64,000 nucleotides of DNA from an uncultured Myxococcales bacterium (lineage in GTDB: Bacteria > Myxococcota_A > Polyangia > Polyangiales > Polyangiaceae): positions 67,171 through 131,170 of the forward strand of contig CALFEQ010000029.1 in NCBI GenBank assembly GCA_937949945.1, written 5' to 3'. The position numbers were made by a program, and so were the translations under genes. Below, piece by piece: positions 25,962-35,315 of the stretch (the first letter of the stretch is position 1; each line of letters opens with the position of its first letter). The notes under the pieces were generated by a model. That model was not told where the DNA came from. It did no database searches and saw nothing but the letters and a program-made list of their open reading frames with translations.

Positions 25962-26812
25962 CGGCGCCCGCGCGCTTCGAACCCGAGGTCCAGCCCACCC
26001 CCGAGCCGTTCAAGCTCCATCGCCGCTTCGACCGTCTCGGACGCCTCTACGGCGACACGGCGGTCGAGCGTTTGTCCCGCGCGCACGTCCTCGTCATCGG
26101 CCTTGGCGGCGTCGGATCGTTCGCCGTGGAGGCGCTCGCGCGGAGCGGGATCGGAAAGCTCACGCTCGTCGACTTCGACCGCGTGTGCGTCACCAACACG
26201 AACCGTCAGCTCCAGGCGCTCTCGACGAACGTCGCGAAGAAGAAGGCCGACGTCTTGGCCGAGCGCATCGCGCTCATCAACCCGCGGCTCGCGGTGACGT
26301 CGATCCCGATCTTCTACGGCGCCGCCACCGCGAACCGGATCCTCCGCAGCGACGTCGACTTCGTCGTCGACGCGACCGACAACGTGACCGCCAAGTGCCA
26401 CCTCCTCTCGGAGTGCCGCGAGCGCGGCCTTCGCGTCGTCACCACCCTCGGCGCCGCCGGGCGCATCGATCCGCTGGCCGTGACGACGAGCGACCTCGCG
26501 CGCACCGAGGGAGATCGCCTGGCGGTCGCGATCCGCCGCATCCTCCGGCGCAAGTACGGCTTTCCCGAGCGGGGCAACTTCGGGATCCGCGCCGTCTGGT
26601 CGCGCGAGCCTGCGCGGGATCCGATGCCGCTCGCGTACGACGGAGACGAAGGCTTCCGCTGCGTGTGCCCGGGCGGAAAGAACGAGCATCACTCGTGCGA
26701 GGAGCGCTCGGTCGTCCGCGGCTCGGCGAGCTTCGTCACGGGTACCTTCGGCCTCGTCGCGGCGAGCGTCGTCGTGAACGCGATCGCGAGCGGAGAGGTG
26801 CCGATCCCCTAG
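25958..26812 (+). CDS. tcdA: tRNA threonylcarbamoyladenosine dehydratase (TcdA/CsdL)
   Basis: 284 residues. TcdA cyclises t6A at position 37 of ANN-decoding tRNAs, using ATP. The E1-like fold has the nucleotide motif VLVIGLGGVGSFAVEALARS and VDFDRVCVTNTNRQ, the conserved DATDNVTAKCHLL and the C-terminal HHSCEERSVVRGSASFVTG signature of this subfamily, which distinguishes it from ThiF and MoeB. ATG at 25958 overlaps the tatD-type stop. The TcdA-TatD pairing is a common bacterial arrangement of tRNA and DNA quality enzymes. The gene ends 11 bp before the convergent response-regulator gene. Confidence 0.93.
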   Translation: MTAPARFEPEVQPTPEPFKLHRRFDRLGRLYGDTAVERLSRAHVLVIGLGGVGSFAVEALARSGIGKLTLVDFDRVCVTNTNRQLQALSTNVAKKKADVLAERIALINPRLAVTSIPIFYGAATANRILRSDVDFVVDATDNVTAKCHLLSECRERGLRVVTTLGAAGRIDPLAVTTSDLARTEGDRLAVAIRRILRRKYGFPERGNFGIRAVWSREPARDPMPLAYDGDEGFRCVCPGGKNEHHSCEERSVVRGSASFVTGTFGLVAASVVVNAIASGEVPIP

Positions 26813-26823
26813 CTCGCCCGGCG

Positions 26824-27429
26824 TCAGATCGGGAACAGCAGGTGGACGAGCTCGCCTCGGCCTCGCACGCCGTGCTTCTCGTACACGCGGGACAGGTGTT
26901 GCCGCACGGTCTTGTCGCTCATCGAGAGGACCTGCGCGATCTCCGGGCTCGAAAGCCCCTTCAAGGCGAGCAACGCGACCTCGGACTCCCTCGGAGTGAG
27001 CCCGGCCCGCGCGAACGCGCTCGCGACGGTCTCCGCCAGATCCGGGCGCGCAGCCATCAGGCGCTCGATCACGGCGATGAGCTCCGCCGCGCGGAAGGGT
27101 TTCTCGAGCAGGTGCGACGCTCCGAGGTTGAGCGCGCTCTTCACCTTCGCGACGTCGGCGAAGGCGGTGACGACGACGACCGGCGCGCGTCGCGTGCGGG
27201 CCCTCAGCGCCTCGAGGACGCGGAGCCCTCCCTCGTCGTCGGATCCGAGCACGACGTCGATGACCGCGACGTCCGGAGGATGACGCCCCTCGAGCAGACG
27301 GAGCGCGGTCCGCACGTCGTTCGCCGCCGAGACCTCGTATCCGGCGCGCTCGAGCGCGCGTCCGAGCGCGCCCTGAGCCTCGGGCTCGTCCTCGACGAGC
27401 AAGAGCCGTGGTCGGTACGTCGTGCTCAT
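26824..27429 (-). CDS. NarL/LuxR-type response regulator
   Basis: 201 residues. Receiver domain with acidic pair VEDE (13-15), phospho-acceptor in VAVIDVVLG (Asp58), Thr in VVVTAFAD and Lys in EKPFRAAE. The LuxR helix-turn-helix is LTPRESEVALLALKGLSSPEIAQVLSMSDKTVRQHLSRVYEKHGV. ATG at 27429 overlaps the stop of the sensor kinase gene (ATGA), so the pair forms one operon. It faces the czcCBA-type operon, 89 bp from the kinase start, so control of that pump is the obvious inference. Metal efflux is more often controlled by OmpR-type regulators, which makes a LuxR-type unusual. Confidence 0.92.
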   Translation of the reverse strand: MSTTYRPRLLLVEDEPEAQGALGRALERAGYEVSAANDVRTALRLLEGRHPPDVAVIDVVLGSDDEGGLRVLEALRARTRRAPVVVVTAFADVAKVKSALNLGASHLLEKPFRAAELIAVIERLMAARPDLAETVASAFARAGLTPRESEVALLALKGLSSPEIAQVLSMSDKTVRQHLSRVYEKHGVRGRGELVHLLFPI

Positions 27430-28412
27430 GCAGCCTCCGCGCGGACCGGGACGACCAGCTCGAAGGACGTCGAGAAGCCCGGGACGTCCGCCGTCACGAG
27501 CTCGCCTCCGAGCGTCCGAGCGAGCGCACGCGCGATCGCCAGGCCGAGGCCGAGCCCCCTCGCCTTCTCCGTTCGAAGCGGCTCGAACGCCGCGGCACGT
27601 CTCGACTCGGGCAGCCCCGGCCCGTCGTCGCTCACGCGGAGCACGACGCGATCCTCGCACGCGCGCTCGAGGATCCGCACCTCCACCGTGCGAGCGCGGC
27701 ACGCGCCCGGCCCGCCCTCGAGCGCGTTCCCGACGAGATTGTCCAGGATGATCCGAATCAGCTCGGCGTCGACGGCAGCGGCCGCGTCGCGGTCGCCTTC
27801 GAGTCGGAGCTCGACCCCGCGCTCGGCCGCGAGCGGACGGAGCGACTCGACGATCTCGGCGGCGGCCTCTCCGATCGGACGTACCGGTCGCTTCTCGGGA
27901 CCGCGCCGCGTCAGCGACCGCAGCGCATCGAGAGGCACGAGGGTCCGATCCATCTGCCGCCGCACGCGTGCGACCTGCTCGACGATCGCCGCCGAGTCTC
28001 CCGTACGCGCGATGTCTTCGAGCTCCTCGACGAGCAGCCCCAACGCGTGGAGCGGGTTCTTGAGCTCGTGCAACGTCGACGCAGCGACGACCCAGACCGC
28101 CTGATCGCGCTCGACGTGACGCAGCCGCGACCGCAGCTCCTCGGCGCGCAGCGCCTCGGCACGCGCCAGCCGCGAGCGAAGATGGAGCCAGTGGAACGCG
28201 AGGCCGAGGAGGGCGCCTGCGAGGACCGGGATCCCTCGATCGACGAACGCATGGAACGCGAAGAACGCGCGGGCCCAGCCGACGCGTGCCCAATCCGTCT
28301 TCGCCCATTCGTCCGTCTGCGTATTGAGGAAGGCGTACGCCAGGCCGAGGACGAGCCCGGCGGCCACGTACAGGTACGGGCGGCGCGAACCAGCCGATGC
28401 GACCGAGCTCAT
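27426..28412 (-). CDS. Membrane sensor histidine kinase
   Basis: 328 residues from ATG 28412 (GTG 28418 adds two). Two membrane segments, YLYVAAGLVLGLAYAFL and GIPVLAGALLGLAFHWL, flank a short periplasmic loop (NTQTDEWAKTDWARVGWARA), so it has little room for a ligand-binding domain. The phospho-acceptor is STLHELKNPLHALG. The ATPase domain follows with DNLVGNALEGG, DDGPGLPES and GLGLGLAIARAL. It shares an operon with the response regulator and is divergent, by 89 bp, from the metal-efflux operon. The loop's Trp, Asp and Glu residues might sense ions or membrane state. No His or Cys cluster for metals is seen. Confidence 0.9.
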   Translation of the reverse strand: MSSVASAGSRRPYLYVAAGLVLGLAYAFLNTQTDEWAKTDWARVGWARAFFAFHAFVDRGIPVLAGALLGLAFHWLHLRSRLARAEALRAEELRSRLRHVERDQAVWVVAASTLHELKNPLHALGLLVEELEDIARTGDSAAIVEQVARVRRQMDRTLVPLDALRSLTRRGPEKRPVRPIGEAAAEIVESLRPLAAERGVELRLEGDRDAAAAVDAELIRIILDNLVGNALEGGPGACRARTVEVRILERACEDRVVLRVSDDGPGLPESRRAAAFEPLRTEKARGLGLGLAIARALARTLGGELVTADVPGFSTSFELVVPVRAEAA

Positions 28413-28501
28413 GCTCACCGAAAGCTAGCGCGAACCGCGACGAAAGCGACTCCGACAGTTGCCGGATGTACGGCTCGGCTCGGTCGCCGTAGACGAGATC
28501 C

Positions 28502-29830
28502 GTGGATCGCCGGCGAAAGAGAGCCGCCGCACTCGCGGTCGTCACGGCAGTGCTCCTTCTTGCACGCGCCGATGCGCTCGCGTCGCCCACGGGCGGGAGC
28601 GCATCGCCCGCTGGCGCGACGCCCCCCCACGAGACGACCGTCGACGACGCGCCTCCGATCACGCTCGCGCGCGCGATCCAGGACGGCGCGAGGCGTGGCC
28701 CTGCGGTGGTGGAGGCATCGCGCAACCGCGAGGCCGCGGCGGAGTTCGCGCGGCATCCCGGCTCCTCGCTGCCGTCCGTCCCGCAGGCCACGGTGATGGC
28801 CGGCGCACGTCGTCCGTACAACCTGCCGACCGGGCCGGAGATCGTGCTCACCGTGCAGCAGGACGTCTCGATGCGCGGACTCGGCGCAGCACGGAAGAAG
28901 GCCGCCGAGTGGGCTGCGCGGGCGGCGACCAACGACCTCGAGAGGGCGCGGATCGAAGCCGCCGCGACGGCCGCCCTCGCGTGGGTCGATCTGCTCGAGG
29001 CCCAGTCCTTGCTCCACCTCCGGCGGATCGCAGCCGAAGACGCGTCGCGCCTCGAACGCATCGCCGACGTCCGCGTGACGAGCGGCGTCGCGACCGCGGT
29101 CGAACGTTCGCTCGCGAAGGCCGAGGTCGGCACGGCGCAGCTCGCGGTCCTCGACGCCGAGGGACGTGCGACCGAAGCGAGGCTCGCGCTCGCGCACGCG
29201 ACGGGCATCGCGATGGATCGACCGCTCGTCGCCGCCGGAAGCCTCGAGGGCACCGACGAGTCCGCGATCGACGGCCGAGCCGTCCTCGACGGCCTCGGGC
29301 ATCACCCGGCCGTGCGTGCCGCCGAGGCACGCGCGAGCCTCGCGGCCGCCGAGGGCTCCGTCGCCCGGGCGACCGCGGCCCCGACGTTCTCCCTCGGCGC
29401 GTCCGTCTGGCGCGAAGGCTCCGGCGATCATGCCGCCGCTGCGATCGTGTCCGTGCCTCTGCCCTTCTTCGATCCCGCGCGACACGAAGTCGGCCGACAG
29501 AACACCGTCGCCGAGGCTGCGCGGAGCCACGCGGCCCGCCTGCGCTCCGAGCTCGAGCGCGAGACGCGCCTCGCGCTGCACGAGCACGAGCACGCGCGCG
29601 CGGTGCGTGTACAGATCCGCGATGGCGTCGTCCAGCCGACGAGGAGCGCGCTCGACACCGCGATGAAGGCGTACTCGGCCGGCACGAGCGATCTCGGCGT
29701 CGTCCTTCTCGCCCGTCGTTCCGCGCTCGCGGCGGAGGAGCGACTCGTGAGCGCGATGGCCGACGTCTGGCGCGCCGACATCCGGCTGTCGGCGCTCGCC
29801 GGAACCCTGCTGAAGGAGGGCTCGCGATGA
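28502..29830 (+). CDS. CzcC/CusC-type outer membrane efflux protein
   Basis: 442 residues, GTG start. Signal peptide about 1-27 (AALAVVTAVLLLARADALA). The rest is TolC-like: long Ala-rich helices (ARKKAAEWAARAATNDLERA, AAEARASLAAAEGSVARATA), then the repeating half with AMKAYSAGTSDLGVVLLARRSA at the C-terminus, as in CzcC. It should form the trimeric channel of an RND pump. Its stop overlaps the adaptor start (ATGA). First gene of a three-gene operon with adaptor and RND pump. Confidence 0.9.
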   Translation: MDRRRKRAAALAVVTAVLLLARADALASPTGGSASPAGATPPHETTVDDAPPITLARAIQDGARRGPAVVEASRNREAAAEFARHPGSSLPSVPQATVMAGARRPYNLPTGPEIVLTVQQDVSMRGLGAARKKAAEWAARAATNDLERARIEAAATAALAWVDLLEAQSLLHLRRIAAEDASRLERIADVRVTSGVATAVERSLAKAEVGTAQLAVLDAEGRATEARLALAHATGIAMDRPLVAAGSLEGTDESAIDGRAVLDGLGHHPAVRAAEARASLAAAEGSVARATAAPTFSLGASVWREGSGDHAAAAIVSVPLPFFDPARHEVGRQNTVAEAARSHAARLRSELERETRLALHEHEHARAVRVQIRDGVVQPTRSALDTAMKAYSAGTSDLGVVLLARRSALAAEERLVSAMADVWRADIRLSALAGTLLKEGSR

Positions 29831-31017
29831 GGTGCCTTCTACACGCATCGATCGTAGCGGTCCTCTCCCTCGCCGGCTGCAATCGACGGGACGACGCGGC
29901 GGTCAAGGCGAGCGCTGGTCCGGCGGAGACCGCCGCGGCCCCGGCACGCCGCTCGGTGCAGGTCTCCCCGGATCTCGTGGCGCAGGGACGGATCCGCACC
30001 GTACGCGCGACGCGCCGGCCGCCGACGGGTGCGATCCGGCTCCCGGCCGAGATCGTCTCGAGCGCCGAAGGCGCTGCCGAGGCAGGCTCTCTGCTCGCGG
30101 GGCGCATCGCCCGGTTCGAGGCACGCGAAGGCGATCGCGTGAAGAGCGGACAGGTGCTCGCGTGGATCGACGCGCCCGAAGCCGCCCGCGCCATCGCCGA
30201 CCTCGTACGCGCGCGCACGCGCACCGAGACGCAAGCCCGCAAAGTGGCACGTCTCGAAGGGCTCGTCGCGTCCGAGGCCGCCACGCAGATCGCGCTCGAC
30301 GAGGCGAAGCTCGAGCTCGAGCTCGCGCGCGCCGATCTCGCGGCCGCGCGCACGCTCGTCGCGAGCTTCGGGCTCGCCGAGCCCGCGCCGACCGCCGGCG
30401 CGCCGGTCCTGTCCGCTCGCCTTCCCGTACGAAGCCCGGTCGACGGCACCGTCGTGGAGAGGACGGCGGCCCTCGGTGCGCACGTGGAGCCGAACACGCC
30501 CATCTTCCGTCTCGTGAGCGAGGGGCGCGTGCTCGTCGAGGCGCGTGTCGCGGACGGATCGAGCGTCGTCCTCGCTCCCGGGAGCCTCGCGCACGTCGAG
30601 CCGCGCGGAGGTCCGCGATGCACGGCGCGCGTGCTCGGGGCGCTGCCGCAGGTCGACGCCGCGACCCGGAGCCGCCGCGTCCGGCTCGTCCCGGACGACG
30701 GCTGCAAGGGCCTCGTGCCGGGCGCGCAGGCGGAGGTGGAGATCGAGGTGCCCGTCACGGCGAGCTCGGACGCGGGGGTCGAGCAGGTGCTCGTCGTCCC
30801 TGCCGCGGCCCTCGTCGAGCTCAAGTCCGCGACGATCGCGTTCGTGAAAGCGCGCGAAGCCGGCGTGTTCGACGTCCGCGCCGTCGAGCCCGGGCTCCGC
30901 GTCGGCGAAGACCGCGTCGTGCTCGCCGGCGTGGACGAAGGCGAGGAGGTCGTCGTCGAGGGCACGGTCCTCCTCAAAGGGGAGCTGATGCGGGGCGAGC
31001 TCGGAGGCGAGGATTGA
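29827..31017 (+). CDS. RND periplasmic adaptor (CzcB-type) lipoprotein
   Basis: 396 residues with a lipobox after a short signal (VLSLAGC). Then a lipoyl-like half (AEIVSSAEGAAEAGSLLAGRIARFEAREGDRVKSGQVLAWID), a helical hairpin (RTETQARKVARLEGLVAS, LELARADLAAARTLV), the second half VRSPVDGTVVERTAALGAHVEPN, and a beta-barrel region. It joins the inner membrane pump to the outer membrane channel. No metal-binding His or Met cluster is visible, unlike CusB. Overlaps the channel gene (ATGA) and the pump gene (TTGA). Confidence 0.9.
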   Translation: MRCLLHASIVAVLSLAGCNRRDDAAVKASAGPAETAAAPARRSVQVSPDLVAQGRIRTVRATRRPPTGAIRLPAEIVSSAEGAAEAGSLLAGRIARFEAREGDRVKSGQVLAWIDAPEAARAIADLVRARTRTETQARKVARLEGLVASEAATQIALDEAKLELELARADLAAARTLVASFGLAEPAPTAGAPVLSARLPVRSPVDGTVVERTAALGAHVEPNTPIFRLVSEGRVLVEARVADGSSVVLAPGSLAHVEPRGGPRCTARVLGALPQVDAATRSRRVRLVPDDGCKGLVPGAQAEVEIEVPVTASSDAGVEQVLVVPAAALVELKSATIAFVKAREAGVFDVRAVEPGLRVGEDRVVLAGVDEGEEVVVEGTVLLKGELMRGELGGED

Positions 31018-34000
31018 TCGGCGCGATCGTCGCCGCGTGCGTGCGGCACCGGTGGGCCGTCTTGCTCACGACGGTGCTCCTCTCGCTGCTCGGCGTGCGC
31101 GCTTGGCGTGCGCTGCCCGTCGACGCGGTGCCCGACGTCACGAACGTCCAGGTGCAGGTCCTCACGGCCGCGCCGGGGCTGTCGCCCCTGGAGGTCGAGG
31201 CGCTCGTCACGCGTCCGGTGGAGCTCGCGCTCGCAGGCCTCCCACGGACGACGCAGATCCGCAGCGTCTCGCGCTCCGGCGTGTCCGCCGTCACCGTCGT
31301 GTTCGACGACGACCTGCCCATCGAAGACGCGCGCGCGTTCGTCTCGCAGCGCCTGCCGGCGGCGCGAGAGGCGGTCCGCGGCGTCGGGTCACCCGAGATG
31401 GGCCCGATGACGACCGGGCTCGGCGAGGTGCTGCACTTCACGATGCGCTGGCCCGGCCACTCGCCGGCGGAGATCCGGACGCTGCTCGACTGGGAGGTCG
31501 CGTACGCGCTCCGGACGGTGCCCGGCGTCGTCGAGGTGAACGGCTGGGGCGGTGACACGCGGCAGATCGACGTGCTCCTCCGTCCGGCGGACCTCATCGC
31601 ACGCAAGATCACGCAGGAGGACGTCGAGCAGGCGCTCCTCGCGGGCGGACACTCCACCGGAGGCGGCGCGATCGTCCGCGGCGGGGAGCAGGCCATGATC
31701 CGCCTCGACGGCGCGTACCGCAGCATCGACGCGGTCGCGTCGCAGGTCGTGACGACGCGCGACGGCGTCCCGATCCTCGTGCGCGACGTCGCGGACGTCA
31801 CCGAAGGACGCGCGTTCCGCCTCGCGGCGGCGACCGCGGACGGCGAAGGCGAGACGGTCTACGGCATGGTGCAGATGATCGCGGGCGGCAACGCGCACGA
31901 GATCGTCGCACGTGCGCGCGAACGTCTCGCAGAGGTCGAGAAGCGCCTGCCCGAAGGCGTGGAGCTACGGGTCTTCTACGACCGCGCCGCGCACGTCGAT
32001 CGCGTAATCGCCACGGTTCGGACGTCCCTGCTCGAGGGAGGCGTCGTCGTCATCGTCGTCCTGTTGCTCCTGCTCGGCGACCTTCGTGCCGGTCTCGTGG
32101 TCGCGACCACGATCCCGCTCGCGATGCTCGGCGCGTTCGCGTTCATGAGCGTGTCCGGCACGTCCGGGAACCTGATGAGCCTCGGCGCGATCGACTTCGG
32201 GCTCGTCGTCGACGGCGCCGTCGTCGTCGTCGAAGGAGCGCTGGCCGCCATGGCGGCGCAGAAAGTCGGGGCATCGGCGGCGCTCGCGTCCGAGGCCCGC
32301 GTCCTCGGACGGCCGCTCGCCTACGGCGTCGTCATCGTCGCGATCGTCTACGTACCCGTGCTCCTCCTCGAAGGCGTCGAGGGGAAGCTGTTCCGGCCGA
32401 TGGCGCTCACCGTGCTCTTCGCCCTCGGCACGGCGATCGTGCTCACCTTCACGTGGATCCCCGCGCTCGCCTCGGTCGCGCTCGGGCGCGCCCACGACGG
32501 CGATCCGCGCCTCGTCCGATGGCTCCGGCGCATCTACGATCCGACGCTCGATTTCCTCCTTCGTCGTCCTGGAGCCGCGGCAACCCTCGCCGTCGTGATG
32601 CTCGGCCTCGGCATCGCCGCCGGCATCACGCGCGGGGTGGAGTTCGTGCCTCGGCTCGAGGAGGGCGACCTCGTCGTGCAGGTCACGCGTCCGCCGAGCG
32701 TGTCGCTCGAGGAGGCCGTCACCGGCACGACGACGATCGAGCAGACGCTCCGGCGCTTCCCCGAGGTGAGCACCGTCGTATCGCGCACCGGCAGTCCCGA
32801 CGTCGCCACGGACGTGATGGGCGTCGAGCAATCCGACGTCTTCGTCATGCTGAAGCCGCGCAGCGCATGGCGAAAGGGCACCACGCGCGAGTCGCTCGCC
32901 GCCGAGATGTCCGAGGCGCTCCACCGCTCGCTGCCCGGCACGGCCTTCGGTTTCACGCAGCCGATCGAGATGCGCACGCACGAGCTCCTCGGCGGGACGA
33001 AGAGCGACGTCGGGCTCAAGATCTTCGGCGACGACCTCGCCGTCCTCGAGCAGCTCGCGTCGCGAATCGCGCACGAGGTCGCCTCGATCCCCGGAGCCGC
33101 GGACGTCCGCGTCGAGCCGCTCTCCGGCCTCCCACTCCTCACCGTCCGCCCCGATCCCGCACGCGCAGGTCGCCTCGGCCTTCCGCCGAGCGCGGTGGCC
33201 GCGACCATCGAGGGCATGAAGGCCGGACGTCCCGTCGGCGTGCTCGTCGAAGGCGAGCGACGATTCGACGTCCGCGTCCTCTTCCCGCCGCCGCCGAGCC
33301 CGGAGGCGATCGCCGCGACGCTCGTGCCGTTGCCCGGCGGGGCGAGCGCGCCGCTCGGACAGCTCGCCGAGGTGAAGATGGAAGAGGGCCCGGCGATCGT
33401 CAGCCGCGAAGGCGCTCGCCGGCGCGTCCTCGTCGAGGCGAACGTACGCGGCCGCGACCTCGGCTCCTTCGTGCAGGAGGTGAAGACGCGTCTTTCCGCG
33501 CATCCGATTCCTCCCGGCTACCACGTCGAGGTCTCCGGGGAGTACGAGCACCTCGTCCACGCCGCTGCGCGCTTCGCGGTGCTCGTGCCCTGCACGCTCC
33601 TCGCGGTCTTCGTCCTCCTCTACCTCTCCTTCGGCGAAGGGCGCGCCGCGCTCGTCGTCCTCGCGAACGTCCCGCTCGCGACGAGCGGCGGCCTCCTCGC
33701 CCTCGCCGCGAGAGACCTCACGCTCTCGGTGAGCGCCGTCGTCGGCCTGCTCGCGCTGTTCGGCGTCGCGACGCTGAACGGGAGCGTGCTCGTGACGGCA
33801 TTGCGTGACCGCCTCGCCGCGGGCGATCCACCCCTCGAGGCAGCGCGGACGGCCGCACGCGCCAGGTTCCGTCCCGTGCTGACCACCGCGCTCGTCGCTG
33901 CCGTGGGCTTCGTCCCGATGGCGATGGCGACCGGCTCAGGCGCCGAAGTGCAGCGTCCGCTCGCCACCGTCGTCATCGGCGGCCTCGTGACCGCGACGAT

Positions 34001-34082
34001 CCTCACGCTCGGCGTCCTTCCGAGCATCGGCGCCCGCGTCCTCGCGCGACCTTCGAGCGACGCGACAGCGCGCTCCGCGTGA
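31014..34082 (+). CDS. CzcA-type heavy-metal RND efflux pump
   Basis: 1022 residues, start TTG at 31014 (TTGA overlap; GGAGGCGAGGA upstream). The canonical twelve-segment RND layout is present with two large periplasmic loops. The motif in the fourth membrane segment, AIDFGLVVDGAVVVVEGAL (about 390-410), has the Asp pair of the CzcA (HME1-type) group that moves divalent cations such as Zn, Co, Cd or Ni. CusA-type Met clusters for Cu or Ag are not evident. The usual Asn after VE is Gly here. Substrate specificity is inferred. It completes the CzcCBA-type operon beside a two-component system. Confidence 0.9.
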   Translation: MIGAIVAACVRHRWAVLLTTVLLSLLGVRAWRALPVDAVPDVTNVQVQVLTAAPGLSPLEVEALVTRPVELALAGLPRTTQIRSVSRSGVSAVTVVFDDDLPIEDARAFVSQRLPAAREAVRGVGSPEMGPMTTGLGEVLHFTMRWPGHSPAEIRTLLDWEVAYALRTVPGVVEVNGWGGDTRQIDVLLRPADLIARKITQEDVEQALLAGGHSTGGGAIVRGGEQAMIRLDGAYRSIDAVASQVVTTRDGVPILVRDVADVTEGRAFRLAAATADGEGETVYGMVQMIAGGNAHEIVARARERLAEVEKRLPEGVELRVFYDRAAHVDRVIATVRTSLLEGGVVVIVVLLLLLGDLRAGLVVATTIPLAMLGAFAFMSVSGTSGNLMSLGAIDFGLVVDGAVVVVEGALAAMAAQKVGASAALASEARVLGRPLAYGVVIVAIVYVPVLLLEGVEGKLFRPMALTVLFALGTAIVLTFTWIPALASVALGRAHDGDPRLVRWLRRIYDPTLDFLLRRPGAAATLAVVMLGLGIAAGITRGVEFVPRLEEGDLVVQVTRPPSVSLEEAVTGTTTIEQTLRRFPEVSTVVSRTGSPDVATDVMGVEQSDVFVMLKPRSAWRKGTTRESLAAEMSEALHRSLPGTAFGFTQPIEMRTHELLGGTKSDVGLKIFGDDLAVLEQLASRIAHEVASIPGAADVRVEPLSGLPLLTVRPDPARAGRLGLPPSAVAATIEGMKAGRPVGVLVEGERRFDVRVLFPPPPSPEAIAATLVPLPGGASAPLGQLAEVKMEEGPAIVSREGARRRVLVEANVRGRDLGSFVQEVKTRLSAHPIPPGYHVEVSGEYEHLVHAAARFAVLVPCTLLAVFVLLYLSFGEGRAALVVLANVPLATSGGLLALAARDLTLSVSAVVGLLALFGVATLNGSVLVTALRDRLAAGDPPLEAARTAARARFRPVLTTALVAAVGFVPMAMATGSGAEVQRPLATVVIGGLVTATILTLGVLPSIGARVLARPSSDATARSA

Positions 34083-34121
34083 GCACAGGAGCTCGCCCCT
34101 CGCCGCAGCGCGAGCGTTCGC

Positions 34122-35072
34122 TCAGAGGCACCCGATCAGCGCGTCGTACACGGACGTCGTTTTTCCCGGCAGCGGCGCGTGGAGCGGCTCGGGTACGGAG
34201 AGCGCGCTCAGGAGATCGCTCGCGCGGGCATCCACCTCGACGAAGCAGCGCTTCGTCGCCGTCATCGCGGAGATCTCGCCGCGAGCGCCCACGGACAGGT
34301 CGGCGGCGGCGAACGTCCAGGCGCAGCGTGAGACGCGCTCGGTGGCGCGCTCGACGGAGCACACGAACCCGAGCGGCGCGATGTCCGCATATTCGCCTTC
34401 GCAGAAGGTGTCCCCGCAGATCTCGTCGAAGTCCCGCGCGAGGCGGCGCTTCGTCTCGGACCATGCCGCGCCGCCGCCCGGGCTCCGCTCCTTCGCCCAC
34501 TCGGCGAGCTCGACGAACAGGCTCTCGTCCGACCGCGGCGGCTGCGAAGGAGCGGCCACGCTTTCGAAGCATGCGACGAGGCCGTCGTGGAAGGATTTGC
34601 CCGTGCCAGGCAGCGGCGCGTGCAGGGCGTCGTCGCCTGCGGCGCTCAGGACGTCGAGCATCGCCTTGGCGCTCCCCGCCACGGGGATCTTGCACGTGAA
34701 GACGCGCGCTTCGCTCGAGAGCTCGCCCGTCCGAGCGTCGACATGCTCGACGCTGCCGCCGAGCACCCACGTGCAGTCCTTCATCTTGCGGGCCTTCTCC
34801 GTCGACGAGCAGGAGATCTGCACGGTCGACAGGCTCGACCAGACCCCGCTGCAGAGGGTCTCGCCGCAGCTCCGTTCGAAGCCGCGCTTCAGCGCCGACT
34901 GGACCTCGTACCAGCGGTCGAGGTCGTGGCCGTCGAGCGTGATCCAGAGGTCCGCGTACGTCGTGAGCGCGTCCTCGTTCTGCGCGACGTCCTCCGCCGC
35001 CGGCGACGCGCAGCCGAAGCCGAGCGCCGTCGAGAGGACGAAAGCGAAGATCGAAGCACCGATGCGGTTCAT
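34122..35072 (-). CDS. Lipoprotein with two tandem Cys-rich domains
   Basis: 316 residues. A signal with lipobox (STALGFGC) is followed by two copies of one domain of about 130 residues. Each has CGETLC or CGDTFC, then a DCTW or RCAW strand, then RTGELSSEARVFTC or ARGEISAMTATKRCF, a LLSALS helix and the close LHAPLPG...SFHDGLVAC/SVYDALIGC. Each copy has about six Cys in equal positions. The second copy lacks part of the first strand. I know no family. ATG at 35072 has AAGGG seven bases upstream; ATG 35087 is possible. Convergent with the czcA-type gene, 39 bp. Confidence 0.8.
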   Translation of the reverse strand: MNRIGASIFAFVLSTALGFGCASPAAEDVAQNEDALTTYADLWITLDGHDLDRWYEVQSALKRGFERSCGETLCSGVWSSLSTVQISCSSTEKARKMKDCTWVLGGSVEHVDARTGELSSEARVFTCKIPVAGSAKAMLDVLSAAGDDALHAPLPGTGKSFHDGLVACFESVAAPSQPPRSDESLFVELAEWAKERSPGGGAAWSETKRRLARDFDEICGDTFCEGEYADIAPLGFVCSVERATERVSRCAWTFAAADLSVGARGEISAMTATKRCFVEVDARASDLLSALSVPEPLHAPLPGKTTSVYDALIGCL

Positions 35073-35315
35073 GAAGCGGCCCTTCATAGAGCCGTCCGCA
35101 CGAGACGCAAGAGGCACAGCGCCGTGAGACGCGTGATGCTGCCGTTCGGCCATGTCCATCGTGGTCATGGCCGCCGCTCATCGAAGAACCGTGCCGTCGA
35201 CCCGCATTCGAAATCACTCGAGATTCGGACGCGCTCCTCCGGCCCGGGCCGATCGGGGCCAGGCCCTGAGACGTCCCGGCATCGCGCTCGTCGCGCCGAT
35301 CGAGGCCTCGAGACA

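Noticed and set aside
28848..31049. 733-residue minus-strand frame
   Set aside because: Opposite the efflux channel and adaptor genes, which have clear motifs and overlapping starts.
31014..34082. Copper/silver assignment of the RND pump
   Set aside because: The DFGxxxDG motif is that of divalent-cation pumps and Met clusters are not seen.
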